Shown here: piece by piece, positions 49,975 through 62,557 of the stretch
Position numbering within the stretch: the first letter of the stretch is position 1
How the letters are laid out: each line of letters begins with the position of its first letter
Source of the DNA: Xylona heveae TC161
Lineage: Eukaryota > Ascomycota > Xylonomycetes > Xylonales > Xylonaceae
Direction: 5' to 3'
NCBI RefSeq assembly: GCF_001619985.1
Contig: NW_017264201.1
Location: forward strand, 372,001 to 436,000
Length of the DNA: 64,000 nt
Made by a program: the position numbers and the translations under genes
The notes under the pieces: model-generated
Database searches by the model: none
Told to the model about the DNA's origin: nothing
Seen by the model: only the letters and a program-made list of their open reading frames with translations

Positions 49975-50271
49975 ACTTTGTTTCCTTGGCCTCTAGTCAT
50001 TGTGCTACTTGTTTAGAGCATAATATTGTTTGCAATTTAGTGGTTTTTGACCATGACTAGGAATGCCTCTGGTCTGAGCATGCTAAACTTGAATCTCAAC
50101 TAGAAGAGACTAATATACAAACATTACTCCTTGCTAAGTACCTTGCTACTTTTGTTACTCAAAAAACCTGTCTTTACAAGCAGCTCAGTCATCTTTCTTG
50201 CTACAAGAAGAAACTGTATGATTATGAACTTTCTTCAATCAAAGAATTAGAGCATCTTGAATAAGTTACTC
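49975..50271 (+). other. coding-like antisense stretch in Gypsy copy B
   Basis: On the strand opposite to pol, one frame reads as a Leu/Lys/Glu-rich helical segment (e.g. LAKYLATFVTQKTCLYKQLS then LSSIKELEHLE). Such short coiled-coil frames, with Arg/Lys-rich motifs, are in my recollection often annotated next to fungal Gypsy elements. Described only as a fossil part of the element. Confidence 0.35.
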
Positions 50272-53200
50272 CTTCTTTCCTTGACAACTTTTTTGTTAAT
50301 TTAACTTCTCTCAATTGGTTTGCTCTTGGTCCTTCAAGCTTGGTACCTCTGGGTACTATCAATGAAATTTAGTGATCTTTTCAAGGCAATTTAAATTAGT
50401 TTGTAGTTTTTATAAATTTGATTCCTTCCTGTAGTCAAGCCATTTGATATAGTATTTCCATTGCTAACCTTTTTTACATCTAGAATTTTTTTAATGTTAT
50501 ATTTTTCATCCTCAGATAAAATGTTTAGTTCTTTTATAACTAGTATATTCTCTAGTACTGGTTCCAATAATGAGATGTAGAATGTTAGATATATTCTTGT
50601 TTTTTTAGGTAATCATAATCAATACATTACTTCATTAACTTGTTTTTCAATTTCAAAAGATCTTGCTTTGATGTGATCTAACTTTTTGTTTAGTCTCCTG
50701 GATTTTAAGTTTTTGTAAAGTAGATAAACTTTATCCTTCTTCTTAAAAATTAGTCTATTCAATCTTCTTTAATTGGTATATTCTTACATTTTCTGGTTTT
50801 TGAACTTAATTTCCTGTCATAATGACTCATGAAATTCTTTAATTCCTTGACTGTATTGTAATCCTTGCAGTAACATACCATTACTTTTGATTTCCATTCT
50901 TTAAACTACTGGATTATATCTATAGTTTGCCTGAAATGGTAATATTTTAATAGTATCTTGTTTTACACTATTATATATATACTGTACAGCTAGTAACAAT
51001 GGTACCCAATTGTCTTGTTCATAGCTAATGTAGTATTATAGATACTATTCAATAATCTAATTAATTTGTTTGGTTTATCTATCTGTTTATAGATAAGCTG
51101 TTGTTAATATTTTGTGCTTTACTCCCAAGCTTGCTATCATTGTTTTCCAAAACTTCAATGTAAATAGCTTATCTCTGTTAGTAATAAATTTCTTTGATAA
51201 CTAATGGTTTACTATTATTGTTCATAATACCAAGTATATTATTTGTTCTACTATAGCTTCTTTCATTATTGGGATGAAATATATGTATTTCATAAATCAT
51301 TCTACAATTACAAGTAATGTGTTGTACTTTTGTCTTGTAAGTAGGTTTGTTGATTCCAGTAGATCTATTATGAAGTATATCATGACTAATTCCTATGGTC
51401 AATGTAGTACTTCTAGATTCTTTAAATTTCTATATGGTTTATATTTGCTTTTCTTGTCTTGGTTGCAAACATAGTATTTTTTAATTACTTCTTTAACTAT
51501 CTTCTATACACCTAGTATATAATAGTTTGATATAATTTTTGTAACTGTTTTTGCAATTCCTGGATATTTACTTGTTAGTTCTTTATATATATCTTTAATC
51601 AATTCTTTTTATAGTTTTTGTAGTACATAAATTTATTCTTCATAGTATAAGAGTCTATCCTTAAGTAGTTCTCTTGCTTTATGTTTTGTAGCCTTGTTAT
51701 CTTGAGTTGCTTTTCATATTTTTTGTTTTCAAGTATTATGACTTTTAATTTATAATGCTACAATTATCTTTGCTCTATATACTAGAGTTTTATTACTGTT
51801 AAATTTAAGTATCATGTCTTGCATTGACTTCATACTTTTCTTGTACTTTTCTTGTCAACTGAATGTATCTGCAACTCCATTTTCATTTCTATTCTTGTAG
51901 TATATTTAGAAATTGTACTGAGCTAATATTTCTGCCCATCATACTTGTCTTTTGTTTAACTTTTTTGTTGTTATAAACATTATAAGATTCTTATAATCTA
52001 AGTATATTATGGTTGTACCTTTTGCTCTAAGCAAGTAGGTTTGTTAATACTCTATTACTAATACTACTCTAAGTAGTTCCTTGTTATAGATATTATAGTT
52101 TAATTCTAGTACCAATAGTTTTTACAAGTAAAAGGCTACTGAGTATTTTTTGTCATTTTCTCCTATCTGCATCATTTGTACTCTAACTTCTTTCTCTAGT
52201 TTATATATCTTTAGTACTAGTTCTTCCAAGAACTTCCTTTTTAGTTCTTTAAATGCTTTCTAAGCCTCTTTAATTTAACTAAAAAATATACTGTCCTTTG
52301 TTAATTCCATGAGTGGTGTTGCAATTTCAAAATATCTTTATATAACTTTTTGATAAAAATTAGTAAAGTCTAGGAATTTCTTGATTTTTTTTTTGCTTTT
52401 TGATACTTTTTAATTTTATATATCTTGAACTTTTTTTAGATTCATCTTAATTCTTTTGCCAGATATAATAAATCTCAAGAATTCTACTTTTTTTTAATAA
52501 AACTTGTACTTTTTAGACTAAACATAGAGATTATATTTCCTGAGTTTAGTTAAAATTTTTTTAACTTATTTTCTATATTCTTTCAATATTTTGTTTATAT
52601 AAACTATAATGTTGTCTAAGTATGCTATAATAAAAATATCTAGATACTAGTAAAGTATATTGTTAATTATGCTTTAGAATGTAGCTGGTACATTTATAAG
52701 TTTAAATGGCATTACTAGGTATTTATATAGGCCATAATGAGTTCTAAAAGCTATTTTCCATTCTTTTCCTTCTTTTATATAGATTTAATAATATTTCTCT
52801 TAAATATTAAATATTGTTATCTATTTAGCTCTTGACAATCAGTCTTGAAGTTTCTGGATAAGTAGTAACAAGTATGCATTCTTAACTGTCTTGTTGTTTA
52901 ACTATTAATAGTCTATACATAGTTGTAGCTTGCTATTTTTCTTAGATACCTATAGTATTAGAGATCTCATTGAATTTTTACTAGGTCTAATATCTTTTTT
53001 CTTAATATTTTTTGTAAGATATTCTTTTAATGCTTAGCTTGCTATTATGTTTTGAAATATATTAGTTCTGGTTTCAATATTGCTTCTTTTTTAAGAGGTA
53101 TCTTATAATCCTATGGCTTATACTTTAATAAAGTTATTTCCTTTGAATCTTTGAAAAGTTCCCTAAACTCTTTATATTCTAGTAGTATCTTAGTTATTAG

Positions 53201-54108
53201 TGTCTCTTTAACCTTTTAAATCTATATTACATAAGCTCTATACTAAGTGTTTAATATTTTATGCTACATGTATCTAAAATTTATCACCTTGATATTTAAG
53301 TTTTTTATTAATTTCTTCTAATTAATCTTTGTTTGCTATTTATTTTATCAAAGTTTTTGGCATCTTATCTTTTTGAATAACTTAAAACTTTCTAATCTAG
53401 GTCTTCTAGTTTATTAACTACCTATAACACTACTGTCTACTAGTATGTTAACATGTTTTTCTTGGATTTAAACCTGTATATATATTACATTCTCTGGATT
53501 TGTATTTATAAAGTATATAACTAGGTCATTTTGTTGCTCTGGATTCAGGTAGCTTTCTAGTTTTTTGACTATAGTTCTTTCTTAGAACTCATTGTTATAC
53601 CATGTACTAAACAACTATTTGCTATACAATCCTGCTTCAGTACTTGATAATGTCTAAAATACCTTGGATTATTCTTTGCTATCTGTTATTCTAGAGTATG
53701 TAAATAGCATTTGTTCTTCAAACAATTATACTATTTGGTTTGATACAGGTATTTGTTTTGTTACTGTATCTAATTCAGACATCTAATCTTTTGACATTTA
53801 TACCATAAATAATAATATTTTGTTATTTTTGCCTTGATAGCTTGATTTCTCTTGTAGTTATATTTTTTTTGTACTTCTTAAAGTTTATAAAATAGATATT
53901 CTTTGTAATAAATTTTAGCATTAGTAACTTTAGTTTCTAAGTCATTAAATTCTTCATCTTCTAAAATAAATGTTTTTCTTGTTCCTTGTTTGTATTATTG
54001 TGGTTTTTTTTATTATCTCCTTAGCTACTATTCTAGGTCTTAATGTTTTTGTTAATGTTCTAGAGTCTATTTTTTAATAGCATTTTTCTAGATATTTTGT
54101 TTAATAAC

Positions 54109-54197
54109 TTTAGCTACATTGTCTAGAAGATCAAAAAAATAATCATCTTCATTGAAACAATTATTAACTAGAGTAGCTCTATCTCTAGTACTATTAC
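54109..54197. other. short target-site sequence left of the younger Gypsy element
   Basis: This 89 bp does not match Gypsy copy A. It ends with ATTAC, the target duplication repeated at 62558-62562. Confidence 0.5.
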
Positions 54198-54333
54198 TGT
54201 AATGGAGATGACGTGGAACGACTGTGAGATCAAAGTGTATGGTAAAAAAGACTTGATTCTCTAAGATGTAGGATCTGCAGTAGCTATATAAGTGACCCTG
54301 AGACCATGTGACAACTGTGGTAGAGGCACAACA
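54198..54333 (-). repeat. left (3') LTR of the younger Gypsy element
   Basis: 136 bp, starts TGTAATGGAG and ends GGCACAACA. It shares GTGTATGGTAAAAAA and CTTGATTCTCTAAGATGTAG with the right LTR. Unusually short for the group. Confidence 0.88.
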
Positions 54334-54430
54334 ATTGCCAGCTGATGAAAAGGCCATTGCCCTGATGGCACATAATTAGAATAAGGAAAATAGCTGAGAA
54401 TAAAGAGAATAGCATGATAAAAGGAATAAT

Positions 54431-54644
54431 GATGGTTGAAGTCATTGCCAAAACATTAGATGGTTGAAGCCATTGCTAAAATGTTAAATAAGTAAGCAAA
54501 CCATAGTAATTTAGCAAGATGTATTTATAACAATCATAAAAGGAAATATTGTTTGCAATCATCATGAAAACAAAAAGGTCAGCCAAACAATCATAAAAGG
54601 AAATATTGTTTGCAACTGTCATGAAAATGAAAGAGTCAGCCAGG
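54431..54644. repeat. two tandem duplications inside the Gypsy 3' region
   Basis: A 28 bp unit (GATGGTTGAAGYCATTGC...) occurs twice at 54431-54486. A 57 bp unit starting CAATCATAAAAGGAAATATT occurs twice at 54531-54587 and 54588-54644. Copies differ mainly by transitions. Confidence 0.8.
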
Positions 54645-54802
54645 GCCTAGTAACTAAACTTGTCATGAAGCTTGTGTAGCTCTTCTAGTAATATGTTTTC
54701 ATGCAAGGTGTGTTTCATGAAGAAGACAACATCCTACTCCCAAGTAATCCTTGCTTGTTCCTATTTGTGATAGTCATTGTTGTACTTTTCTAATGCTTGT
54801 GC

Positions 54803-55732
54803 TTACCATAGTTTGTAAGCCTCCATAGCTCTTTCTATCAATTTGAGGTGTACTTCCCTGGTAGTAGTGTTGGAGAAGAAGGTAACTTCTTCCTCCTTAG
54901 TGATTTTTCCCCCAGTGTCCATGGTGGTATATGTGTAACTACTGGAGACTATTTTGGCTCTCAAGAAGGCAATGTTCTTGTTTCCTGGTTGGCTAATGAA
55001 TATACTGTAAGGCACTTTTATGATGCTAGAGTTTGTCTTAGGCTGTACAGAAGGTACAATGGCCACTGGAGGTAGAGTGGGCAGGACAGATTTAGTTGTG
55101 AGAGCAAAGTAGAAGTATGATGGAAGCATTGACAAATGTCTGTATTCCTTGGCTTTGACAGTGTCATTAGTTTTGATACTGTCATCTTTGTGTTTACTTT
55201 TAGTTCTGTACAACTATCAGGATCTTGCAATGTATGCTGCCTTGGTCTTGTGGTAGGTTTTGGTCTTGCCAAATACCTACCCAGGTTTCTTATCAGGGTT
55301 TTTTTGCCAAGCATTGTAGATTTCTTTCTCTAGCTTGTCATTATCAGTTGCAGAGACAACCATGGTAGGAGTGGTAGGAGGTTCATCAGCCATGGAGAGT
55401 GAAAGTGTAATAGGAGGTTTATCTACTATGGAGAGTGTGGTAGAAGGTTTATTCACTGTAGAGAGTGGAGGTTTTTCTACTGTAGAGAGTGGTTTGTCTG
55501 CTGCTTTCTGTGGTTTGACTGTTTGTAGATCTTCAACTGCCTTTACTTCCTCAATGTAAATCTGGAATGTCTCTTCAAAGGGTTTGACAACCATGGAAGA
55601 CTCCTTGGTTTTGGCTAGTTTGTTAACAGCTGTATTCTTGTCTGTCTCCATCTTGTTTTTCATGAATTTGTTAAAGAGACCAAGGAGGTAGCTTTCTGAC
55701 TGCATGAAGAATTGCTTGAAAGCATCTGCCAT
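54803..55732 (-). mobile_element. extra coding region after the integrase (Gypsy element)
   Basis: Lies between integrase and the 3' LTR. Its first part is helical and Lys-rich (FKQFFMQSESYLLGLFNKFM); the middle has degenerate Pro/Thr repeats of the form DKPPxTxS; a second part is hydrophobic/polar. No envelope, chromodomain or other known domain is recognised. Part of a fossil element and broken. Confidence 0.6.
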
Positions 55733-55854
55733 AGCTTTCTCAGCTATGGTGAAGGTGTAAGGAATAAGCTTTGATAGAAATTTGTGATTTGGGAAGTGCA
55801 GCTGGTAGGCTTATTTAGTTGCAGAAGCCTGTAGGTGTTTAAATAGTAAAGGTT

Positions 55855-56090
55855 TTTGTAAGTGAGGTAAGTGAGTGATGTAAGTGAGCTTCAAGTAAGG
55901 TGTAGTAGTGAGCAGGTTAGTGAAGTGTATGTAGTGAGACTGAGTAAGAAAGAGGTGAAACTTGAGGATGTAAGATATTTGATGAAAGTGGTGAAATTTA
56001 GCATTTGAGTGAGCAAAGTAAAATAAGGTTAGTCTTACTTGGTGAGAGAGGTGAGCCAAGTGAGAGAAGCAAGGTAAGTGAGATAGAATG
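55855..56090. repeat. degenerate GTAAGTGAG / AGTGAG array
   Basis: The plus strand is purine-rich with many GTAAGTGAG, GTGAGC and AGTGAGA words at irregular spacing. A decayed minisatellite-like stretch within the Gypsy element. Confidence 0.55.
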
Positions 56091-56499
56091 TAAGTAGTAG
56101 GGGGGAGAGGAATAGGGAAGGTGTAAAATAGTTGCTAGCTGTTTCATGAAATAGCCTTGTTGTAATCCTCAATAAGTTTTTTGGCATTTTCAAGGTTCTT
56201 TTCAGAGTACCACTAGTCAAATTCTGGTCTGTAACCTCTCCATCTTACTAAATATTAGACTACCTTTCTACATCCTTAGCATGTAGTCTGTCTATCTAGT
56301 AGTTGCTTGATCTTTCATTCCTCTTGCCCCTCTACTAGAATCCTGGCTGTGAATTTGCCAGTTAGATGGAATGTCTAACTGGTATGCCAGCCAACCAATG
56401 TGTTCTACTATCTTGAAGGGTCCTACAAACTGTTGTAACAGCTTCTTGTTCATGATACCTGAGAGATTATAGCCTCAATGCAGTCTAAGATTGACATAG

Positions 56500-59400
56500 T
56501 CTCCTTCTTTAAAGTATCAAGTGGTATGGCAACAATCATAATGGTGTTTGGTTTGTATTGTTATAAAGTCTATTACATCTCCAGCAGATATTCTTGCCAT
56601 CTTCCTAGTGTTGATCCTATTGTCATCTAATGCAAAGCTAGGGTGATTGCCAAGGTCTAACCTATACCTGATCTTAAACCCAAGTAGGATTTCATTTGAG
56701 GCTATTCCAGCCACCAACATAGAGTTGTTTAGATTGATTTGTATCCAAGGCAATGCCTGTGGCCAGTTCTTAGGATCATCCATCACAGTGATGTAATAAC
56801 ACATTGTTATTTTGGTAGTCTAATTAGTATGTTCTGACTGTCTGTCTGTTTGGGGGTGATACACCATTGCATACAACAAACTTACCTTTGCTGCTTGAAA
56901 AATCTGTCTCCATATAGTACTAAGAAATTTGGGATCACAGTCAGAGATAATCTCCTTTGGAAAACTTCAACCAGTTATGAGTAGTTAGTAGATCAGTTGT
57001 TTGGCCCATTCCTATGCTAACCAGGTGGATTTCCCAGGGATGAGATTTACAAACTTAAAGAACTTGTCTGTAGCACTCATGATTGAGTCAAAGCCTTCCT
57101 CTGAGACTAGCAAGGTAAGGATAAAATCAATGGAGATTGTATGAAATAGCCAACTTGCTTGTATGAATTGCAGTGATCTGTACAGTTGGTGCCAGGAGGT
57201 ATTCATGGTCTGGCATTGGAAGCAATGCTAAATGTAGCTCATTAATTTTTTAGATAGACTATGTATATACCATGATTGAGTGACATGCTCATATGTGTAG
57301 TAGAACCCAGAGTGACCTGCCTTGTCATGTGCTATTTGCATGATCTCTTTTGCCAGTAGATTGAGAATGCAAAGCTGTTTGGTGTCTCCTTTGTTACTTA
57401 TGTAGATTATGAGATTGCTATACATTTTGAAGGAGAGTTTCTTTGCCTCATTGGGTTGTTTGACATTGTGGGCTAGGATTTTTTTTACCTGTTACCAAGG
57501 CTCCTCTACCTTATAGCCATCAGTGATCTGTTTCTTAAAGTCATCTAATACTTTGACTAAAGTTATGTTATAAACATAGCCCAGAAAGGTGTCTAGAGTC
57601 CCCTTGTTGGCCTCTGATGTAGTATCTCTGCTTGCCAGTTGTGACAAGGCATTTGGTACTCTATTGGAGGCTCTACTGCAATGGTGGATGTTGAGTCTAA
57701 AGTGTTGGAGATATTCTAAGGCCTGTATCAACTGTAAATTTATTCTCTCAGTTGATGTTATAGTTGTCAAATTGGTTTGTTTAACTATGTCTGCTGTTGT
57801 AAAGTAGTTAGTGTAGACAATGGTAGGATTATTCATGGATTTAATCATATGACATGTGCACTTTACAGTCCAAACCATGGTGGCTACTTTGAGTTCTGTT
57901 GGCCAATATTGTGTTTCTGGTAGGGAAAGTATCTTGCTAAAAAACATGATTGGTTCTACAGACAACTATAGTGGCAGGTTTTGCTGATTTAAATAGTCCT
58001 TGATGTGGTAAATCATTGCTTCAAAGCCCTACTGTTTGGAGGCATTTATATCAATGTAAAGGTGTCTTTTTAGATTGAAGTGTGTCAAGACCAAGGAACA
58101 ACTAAATAGCTTTTGAAGTTGATGGAAGAATTCAAGCTCTTGTAGCATGGGCATGGTAATGCTAGTCTTGACAGCATCTCTTTTCCATTGGGTCCCTTTT
58201 GAGGTAATTTTTTTAGCTAGCAGTATCTTTCTTTCCTGCAATGGTTTGAATATCTGAGCATAATAAAGAATGTAATGATGGAGGTATCTAGTCATGCCAA
58301 GGTATGTCTCAAGCTGTTTAAACATCCTGGGAAATTCAAGATTTGTAATTGCCTTCAACTTGTCTTCTGCTGTTGCCATGCCTAGCATGTTGACCTTTTG
58401 TTCCAGTAGCTGTACCAATGGATAGCCTATGAATGATTTAGATAGCTTGAGAGATATATTCAAATCTGACAGCATGGCAAATACCATGGACAAGTGTTGA
58501 ATATGCTCCCCTAGGGTATTGGAATAGATGACTATATCATCCATGTATGCCTGCACATAAGCATGGTGTGGCTGAAGGACTGCATCAATCTGCCATTGCA
58601 TGTAGGCAGGCAAGTTGTAGTAACTCATAATTGAAACATGGAACATTTCTTGTTCTCTATGTAATATCACCATCAATTGATATCTGTGAGGCCCATGAAT
58701 GAGCCATTGATAAAAAAATGAGGCTGTGTTGATGGTAGTAATGTATTTTGCTCTAGACACTAAGTTTATCACATCTGCCTGTAAGGACATGGGATAGTGG
58801 TCTGGGATGGAAATCTTATTCAACCCTTGTATATTAACAACTGGGTAGCCTTTTTGGATACTGTCTTGGAGAGTTTTCCAGACCATGAATACAGGGAAGG
58901 TAAATGGTGTAGGTTCTTTACACCAAACTAGTCATCCTTGGTTATGGAGTTTATCAAACTCCTTGTCAACCACCTTCTTGTCCTGGGGTCCCAGGGGGTA
59001 GACCTTGGATGATGGCTTGTATATTTTTTGTCAATCATCTATGATTGGGATTTTCATCCAGAGGTCCTCTGGTATGTTCACAGTCTTGCTGTTGTCTGTC
59101 CAGAGGGTTGGAAACTGGTTGATGACTTTAGCCAACTAGATTTGGCTCTTGTGGTCTCCATAAACCATGATCCCATTGGGGAGTACCTGTTTACTGATGG
59201 ACTCTCCATGGGGCAAGAGCATGGAGACCTTGCATTCTAACATATATGTGTCAATGCAGGATGTCAAGGCAAGGCCTTTCAGAAGGATAGACTTTGCCTA
59301 TCCTAGATGCTTGTAGCAATGTCAGGCTGGAGTTGCTACCAAGGGTTCTAATGATGGGTCAACCATGAAGCAGCCATCTACATTGTATTTGGTAATCTTG

Positions 59401-60200
59401 CCCACATAGGTGTTTTTTTCAATTGCAATTGGCTAATTTGTACCATTAGAGACTTGGACATGAGTCATGTTGCAATTGATGACATGGACATACATGCTGA
59501 TCCCTGGTTTGCTAACTAGTTTTGGTTCAAATAAGAAGTCTTGATCAATTGATAATGATCCTTTATGGCATATTGGCAGCATCATGGTGGAATGTGGTCC
59601 CACCAGGGTGCTCTTGAAGGCCATAACTGACCTAGTTACCCTTGTGTTTGTCTTGGGAGTTATATTGATTGGAATTTCCAGAGATTCACAGCTAAGTATA
59701 GTTGCTGTTTTTGTGAAAAGGTTTATCATGAACCCTTTGGGGCCCATGATATCCATGCCAATTAGCATATTGGCTTGTAGATTTAATACAATGTGAACCT
59801 TGTACATTATCCTAGCTATGCCTCATGGGCCCAGGAAGTAGATGTCCAAGACCACATAGGTATTGACATCATGTTTGGTGGTACCAATTCCTCAAACTGT
59901 AAGGGACATAGCCATGGAAATGCATTTCATGTCTGGTAGATATCTAGACAAGAATTTGTCATTGATAAGACTCATGCTGCATCCAGAGTCCAGGCAAACT
60001 AAATTGTTAGTCCTGTCAGGATTGAGGCAGGCCTTGGCAATTGTGTAATGCCAACCTCTGAAACCATAGCCATCACTGGTTGTTGGTGAGGCCTTGGATG
60101 CAATGATTGTGGATAGGGCATTTCTGTCTGATTTAGGTGGGTCTGAAGCTGCTTTGCAGTTAGGTTGTTGCCTGCTGCACATGGAGAGATGCTTGTGCAA
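56500..60200 (-). mobile_element. pol region of the younger Gypsy element (PR, RT, RNase H, IN)
   Basis: Protease-like LVCLDSGCSMSLIND near 60.0 kb; reverse transcriptase with YMDDIVIYSNTL near 58.5 kb; RNase H-like sequence near 57.5-58.0 kb; integrase with a His/Cys zinc-binding-like stretch (HDKAGHSGFYYTYEHV) near 57.3 kb and core-domain sequence (HTISIDFILTLL) near 57.1 kb. RT precedes integrase, which places it in Ty3/Gypsy. Broken in several places. Confidence 0.88.
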
Positions 60201-60329
60201 TTTATTATTAGAGGAGAAGGTCCCCTTGCACTATTTACAGTGATGTGTTTGTTCAATGACCTGTTCTGTGAAATTGATGGTGACTTCCTCTTTGTCAGCA
60301 TCTTGGGTGTCTGTATCATTGGTGGTTTC

Positions 60330-61490
60330 ATCTAGTGATTCTTCATTGTCATCAGTCTGCTCTTTATAGGTCTGGCCTTGCCAATAGGTGTAATTCTCAT
60401 CATAGTATTAATTGATGTAATCTGCTGTGTTACCATCAGGTTCCCTGTAGTAGGCTTGGGGGTGGTACTGGGATTGGTTTGAAAATGAACAGTTTCTAGG
60501 TTGTCAACTGGGCTGATTTGGCTGTGACTAATTTTGTGGTTGTGACCTTGGGGTTTGCCCAATGGATGTTCTTTTGTTGGCATGCTTGTTGGTATGAGGT
60601 GGACTGGTGATTTGGTGCTATCCATGGATAGGAGGTAAAGCTTGATGATTGAGATAATAGGGTGGTGGAGTTGGATTCTGCTGGTTCCCATAATTGTTAA
60701 TATAATCATACTGTTGTTAGTAAGAGTAGTTAGGGGTGTTAAATTGTTGCCCATATTGATATGCTAGATACCTATATTGTGGCACAGATGGCTAGGTTAA
60801 AGGAAATTGATTAAAAGTACCTCTCTGGTCATGCTTGTTACTCTTGCCTTCTTGAGTCTGGGTTTGACCTTGATATTTGTAGATGTTAAACCAAACATGA
60901 CTCTTTTTGTAAAAGATTTGAATGAAATCTGCCATGGTGGTATTTTTGGTGGGGATAGGAAAGTCTTGGTATAGGCTTCCATCAATATGCTCATATACCA
61001 AGAGCACTTGAGTATAATTGGAGATAGTAGTGCTAGAGTTCTTGTCATTCAATATGATTGATTGTATATACTCTAAGACATCTTGGTTTTGTTGAGTGTC
61101 CTGAATGATATAATAGCATGTTTTTAACACAACTAGGGATTTCTCTGGCAGGTCCCTAAAATGTTGTTCCAATGCCTTGTACCATTTTTTAACACCATTG
61201 GTGTTCATTTGAATTCCAACATGTTGTATGTAGGATAACTCTTCTGTATACCACTTATCTGCCTTTCCCAGGAGGCAGGTATCAAGATTCTGATAGATCA
61301 AGGCTGGATCCATGGTAGTAGCCTTAACCCTGAGATAGTTGGTGAAGCTAAATATGTTCTGATAGACTTGGTCTTTATCACAGACCTCAACATTCTGGCC
61401 CTCACCAGGGTTGAAATAGTCAATGTCCTTGGAGCAAAACTGCATGCAGCCCATGCCACTGCCACTGTCCAGACCAGGCAGCCCCATGGG
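60330..61490 (-). mobile_element. gag region of the younger Gypsy element
   Basis: The capsid-like part (about 60.8-61.49 kb) includes FTNYLRVKATTMDPALIYQN, KADKWYTEEL and WYKALEQHFRDLPEKS, typical of fungal Gypsy gag. It is followed by a low-complexity Asn/Pro/Thr/Gln-rich part (about 60.33-60.75 kb). Part of the fossil. Confidence 0.75.
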
Positions 61491-62420
61491 TCTAGCAGGT
61501 CCTTGAGGGCTAGGTGGTCCAGGGTTAGCCTAAACATTCTAAACAGCTGCCATGACTGCTGCAGTGATCATGGCCTGAAGTTGCTCCATGGATAGAGCAC
61601 TATTTGTTAATTGTGCCATCCAAAATAACAGGGCCAGGGTTACTCTTTAGATATCTTTGGGGTTGATATTGTTAGTATGGTTTAAATCTGATGCAGATCT
61701 AGGTCTGGCTCCAGAAACAGGAGAGTCAGACCCTGGCAATATAGAATGTTTCAGGTTTGAATTCTAGTGCTGTTGCTACACTAATTCTTGTTGAGTGAAA
61801 TGGATTGTGGCAGCTTAAGCAGCCAAGCTGTTAGCTGTCCAGGTGGGAGGATAACAAAAACCTTCTTGAGGAGGGTTTTGCTCCTCAAGCCTGTCAAGCA
61901 GGATATCTACTTTGGGGGATAGCTCAATCTCAAGGTGTTTGTATCTGTAGGCTAGGAGCTGTTGTCCCAAGTGTATGTAATTGGAGTTTTCACATGGTGT
62001 AGGCATGTTTTAGTACTGATCCATGACTAGGCAGACCATGGAGGTAAATGAGGTAAGGAAGTTAGACAATGATGACATATGAGCAGTCTCAAGAAGGAAG
62101 GAACGTGGGTGACACATGGTGACATGAGATGGAAGGAGTAATGGTAGATAAGCCAAGAAACAAGGAAATCTCACAGGTAGTAGAGAATCTGGCAATGAGT
62201 TCTAGAATAGGTACTGAGATAATGTAGGTAGCTAGATTGTGATGGGTTCTCATGATGCTATAGTTGGTGACTGGCAGAGCCATGGTGGGGCACCAGGTTT
62301 GATAGAAGATGTGGTAAGCTAGAGCTCTAGTAAAGCATTTAAAGACACTTCTGGTGATTCTTCTATTTTGATAACATGATTGAAATAGATGAATCTGGTG
62401 AACAAAGTGTCACTACCACT

Positions 62421-62557
62421 TGTAATGGAGGCAACATGAAACAACCATGAGGTCAAAAGTGTATGGTAAAAAAGGCTTGATTCTCTAAGATGTAGAATCT
62501 GCAGTAGCTATATAAGCAACCCCAAGACCATGTAACAACCATGGTGGAGGCACAACA
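62421..62557 (-). repeat. right (5') LTR of the younger Gypsy element
   Basis: 137 bp, starts TGTAATGGAG and ends GGCACAACA; directly followed by the ATTAC target duplication. At several positions it has CA where the left LTR has TG. Confidence 0.88.

Larger units (their letters stand above)
49230..54108 (-). mobile_element. Ty3/Gypsy LTR retrotransposon fossil, copy B
   Basis: Same family and orientation as copy A, with higher GC and thus less altered. The left (3') LTR is 49230-49748; internal sequence with recognisable integrase-, RNase H-, RT- and protease-like regions runs to about 54108, where similarity to copy A ends abruptly. The right LTR is missing. Coding parts are broken in many places. 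A plus-strand coding-like stretch lies in its 3' part (about 49975-50271). Confidence 0.75.
54198..62557 (-). mobile_element. Ty3/Gypsy LTR retrotransposon, near full length, decayed
   Basis: An 8.36 kb element with LTRs at 54198-54333 and 62421-62557 (TG...ACA ends) and a 5 bp target duplication ATTAC (54193-54197 and 62558-62562). On the minus strand the order is gag, protease, RT, RNase H, integrase, then an extra coding region: the Gypsy order. A TGGTAGTGAC sequence three bases inside the 5' LTR suits a tRNA primer-binding site; no clear polypurine tract is seen at the 3' LTR. All structural parts are present, but the coding regions are spread over many frames; I judge more than ten breaks. 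LTRs differ by about 19 transitions, no transversions and one indel over about 136 bp, so age is obscured by directed mutation. Confidence 0.88.

Noticed and set aside
51178-51474. Open frames of 66-74 codons within Gypsy copy B
   Set aside because: They lie inside the fossil and are not host genes.
37335-54108. Mitochondrial DNA or a nuclear mitochondrial insertion because of the AT richness
   Set aside because: The recognisable content is Gypsy pol and LTRs, not mitochondrial genes; the A/T bias is explained by mutation of repeats.
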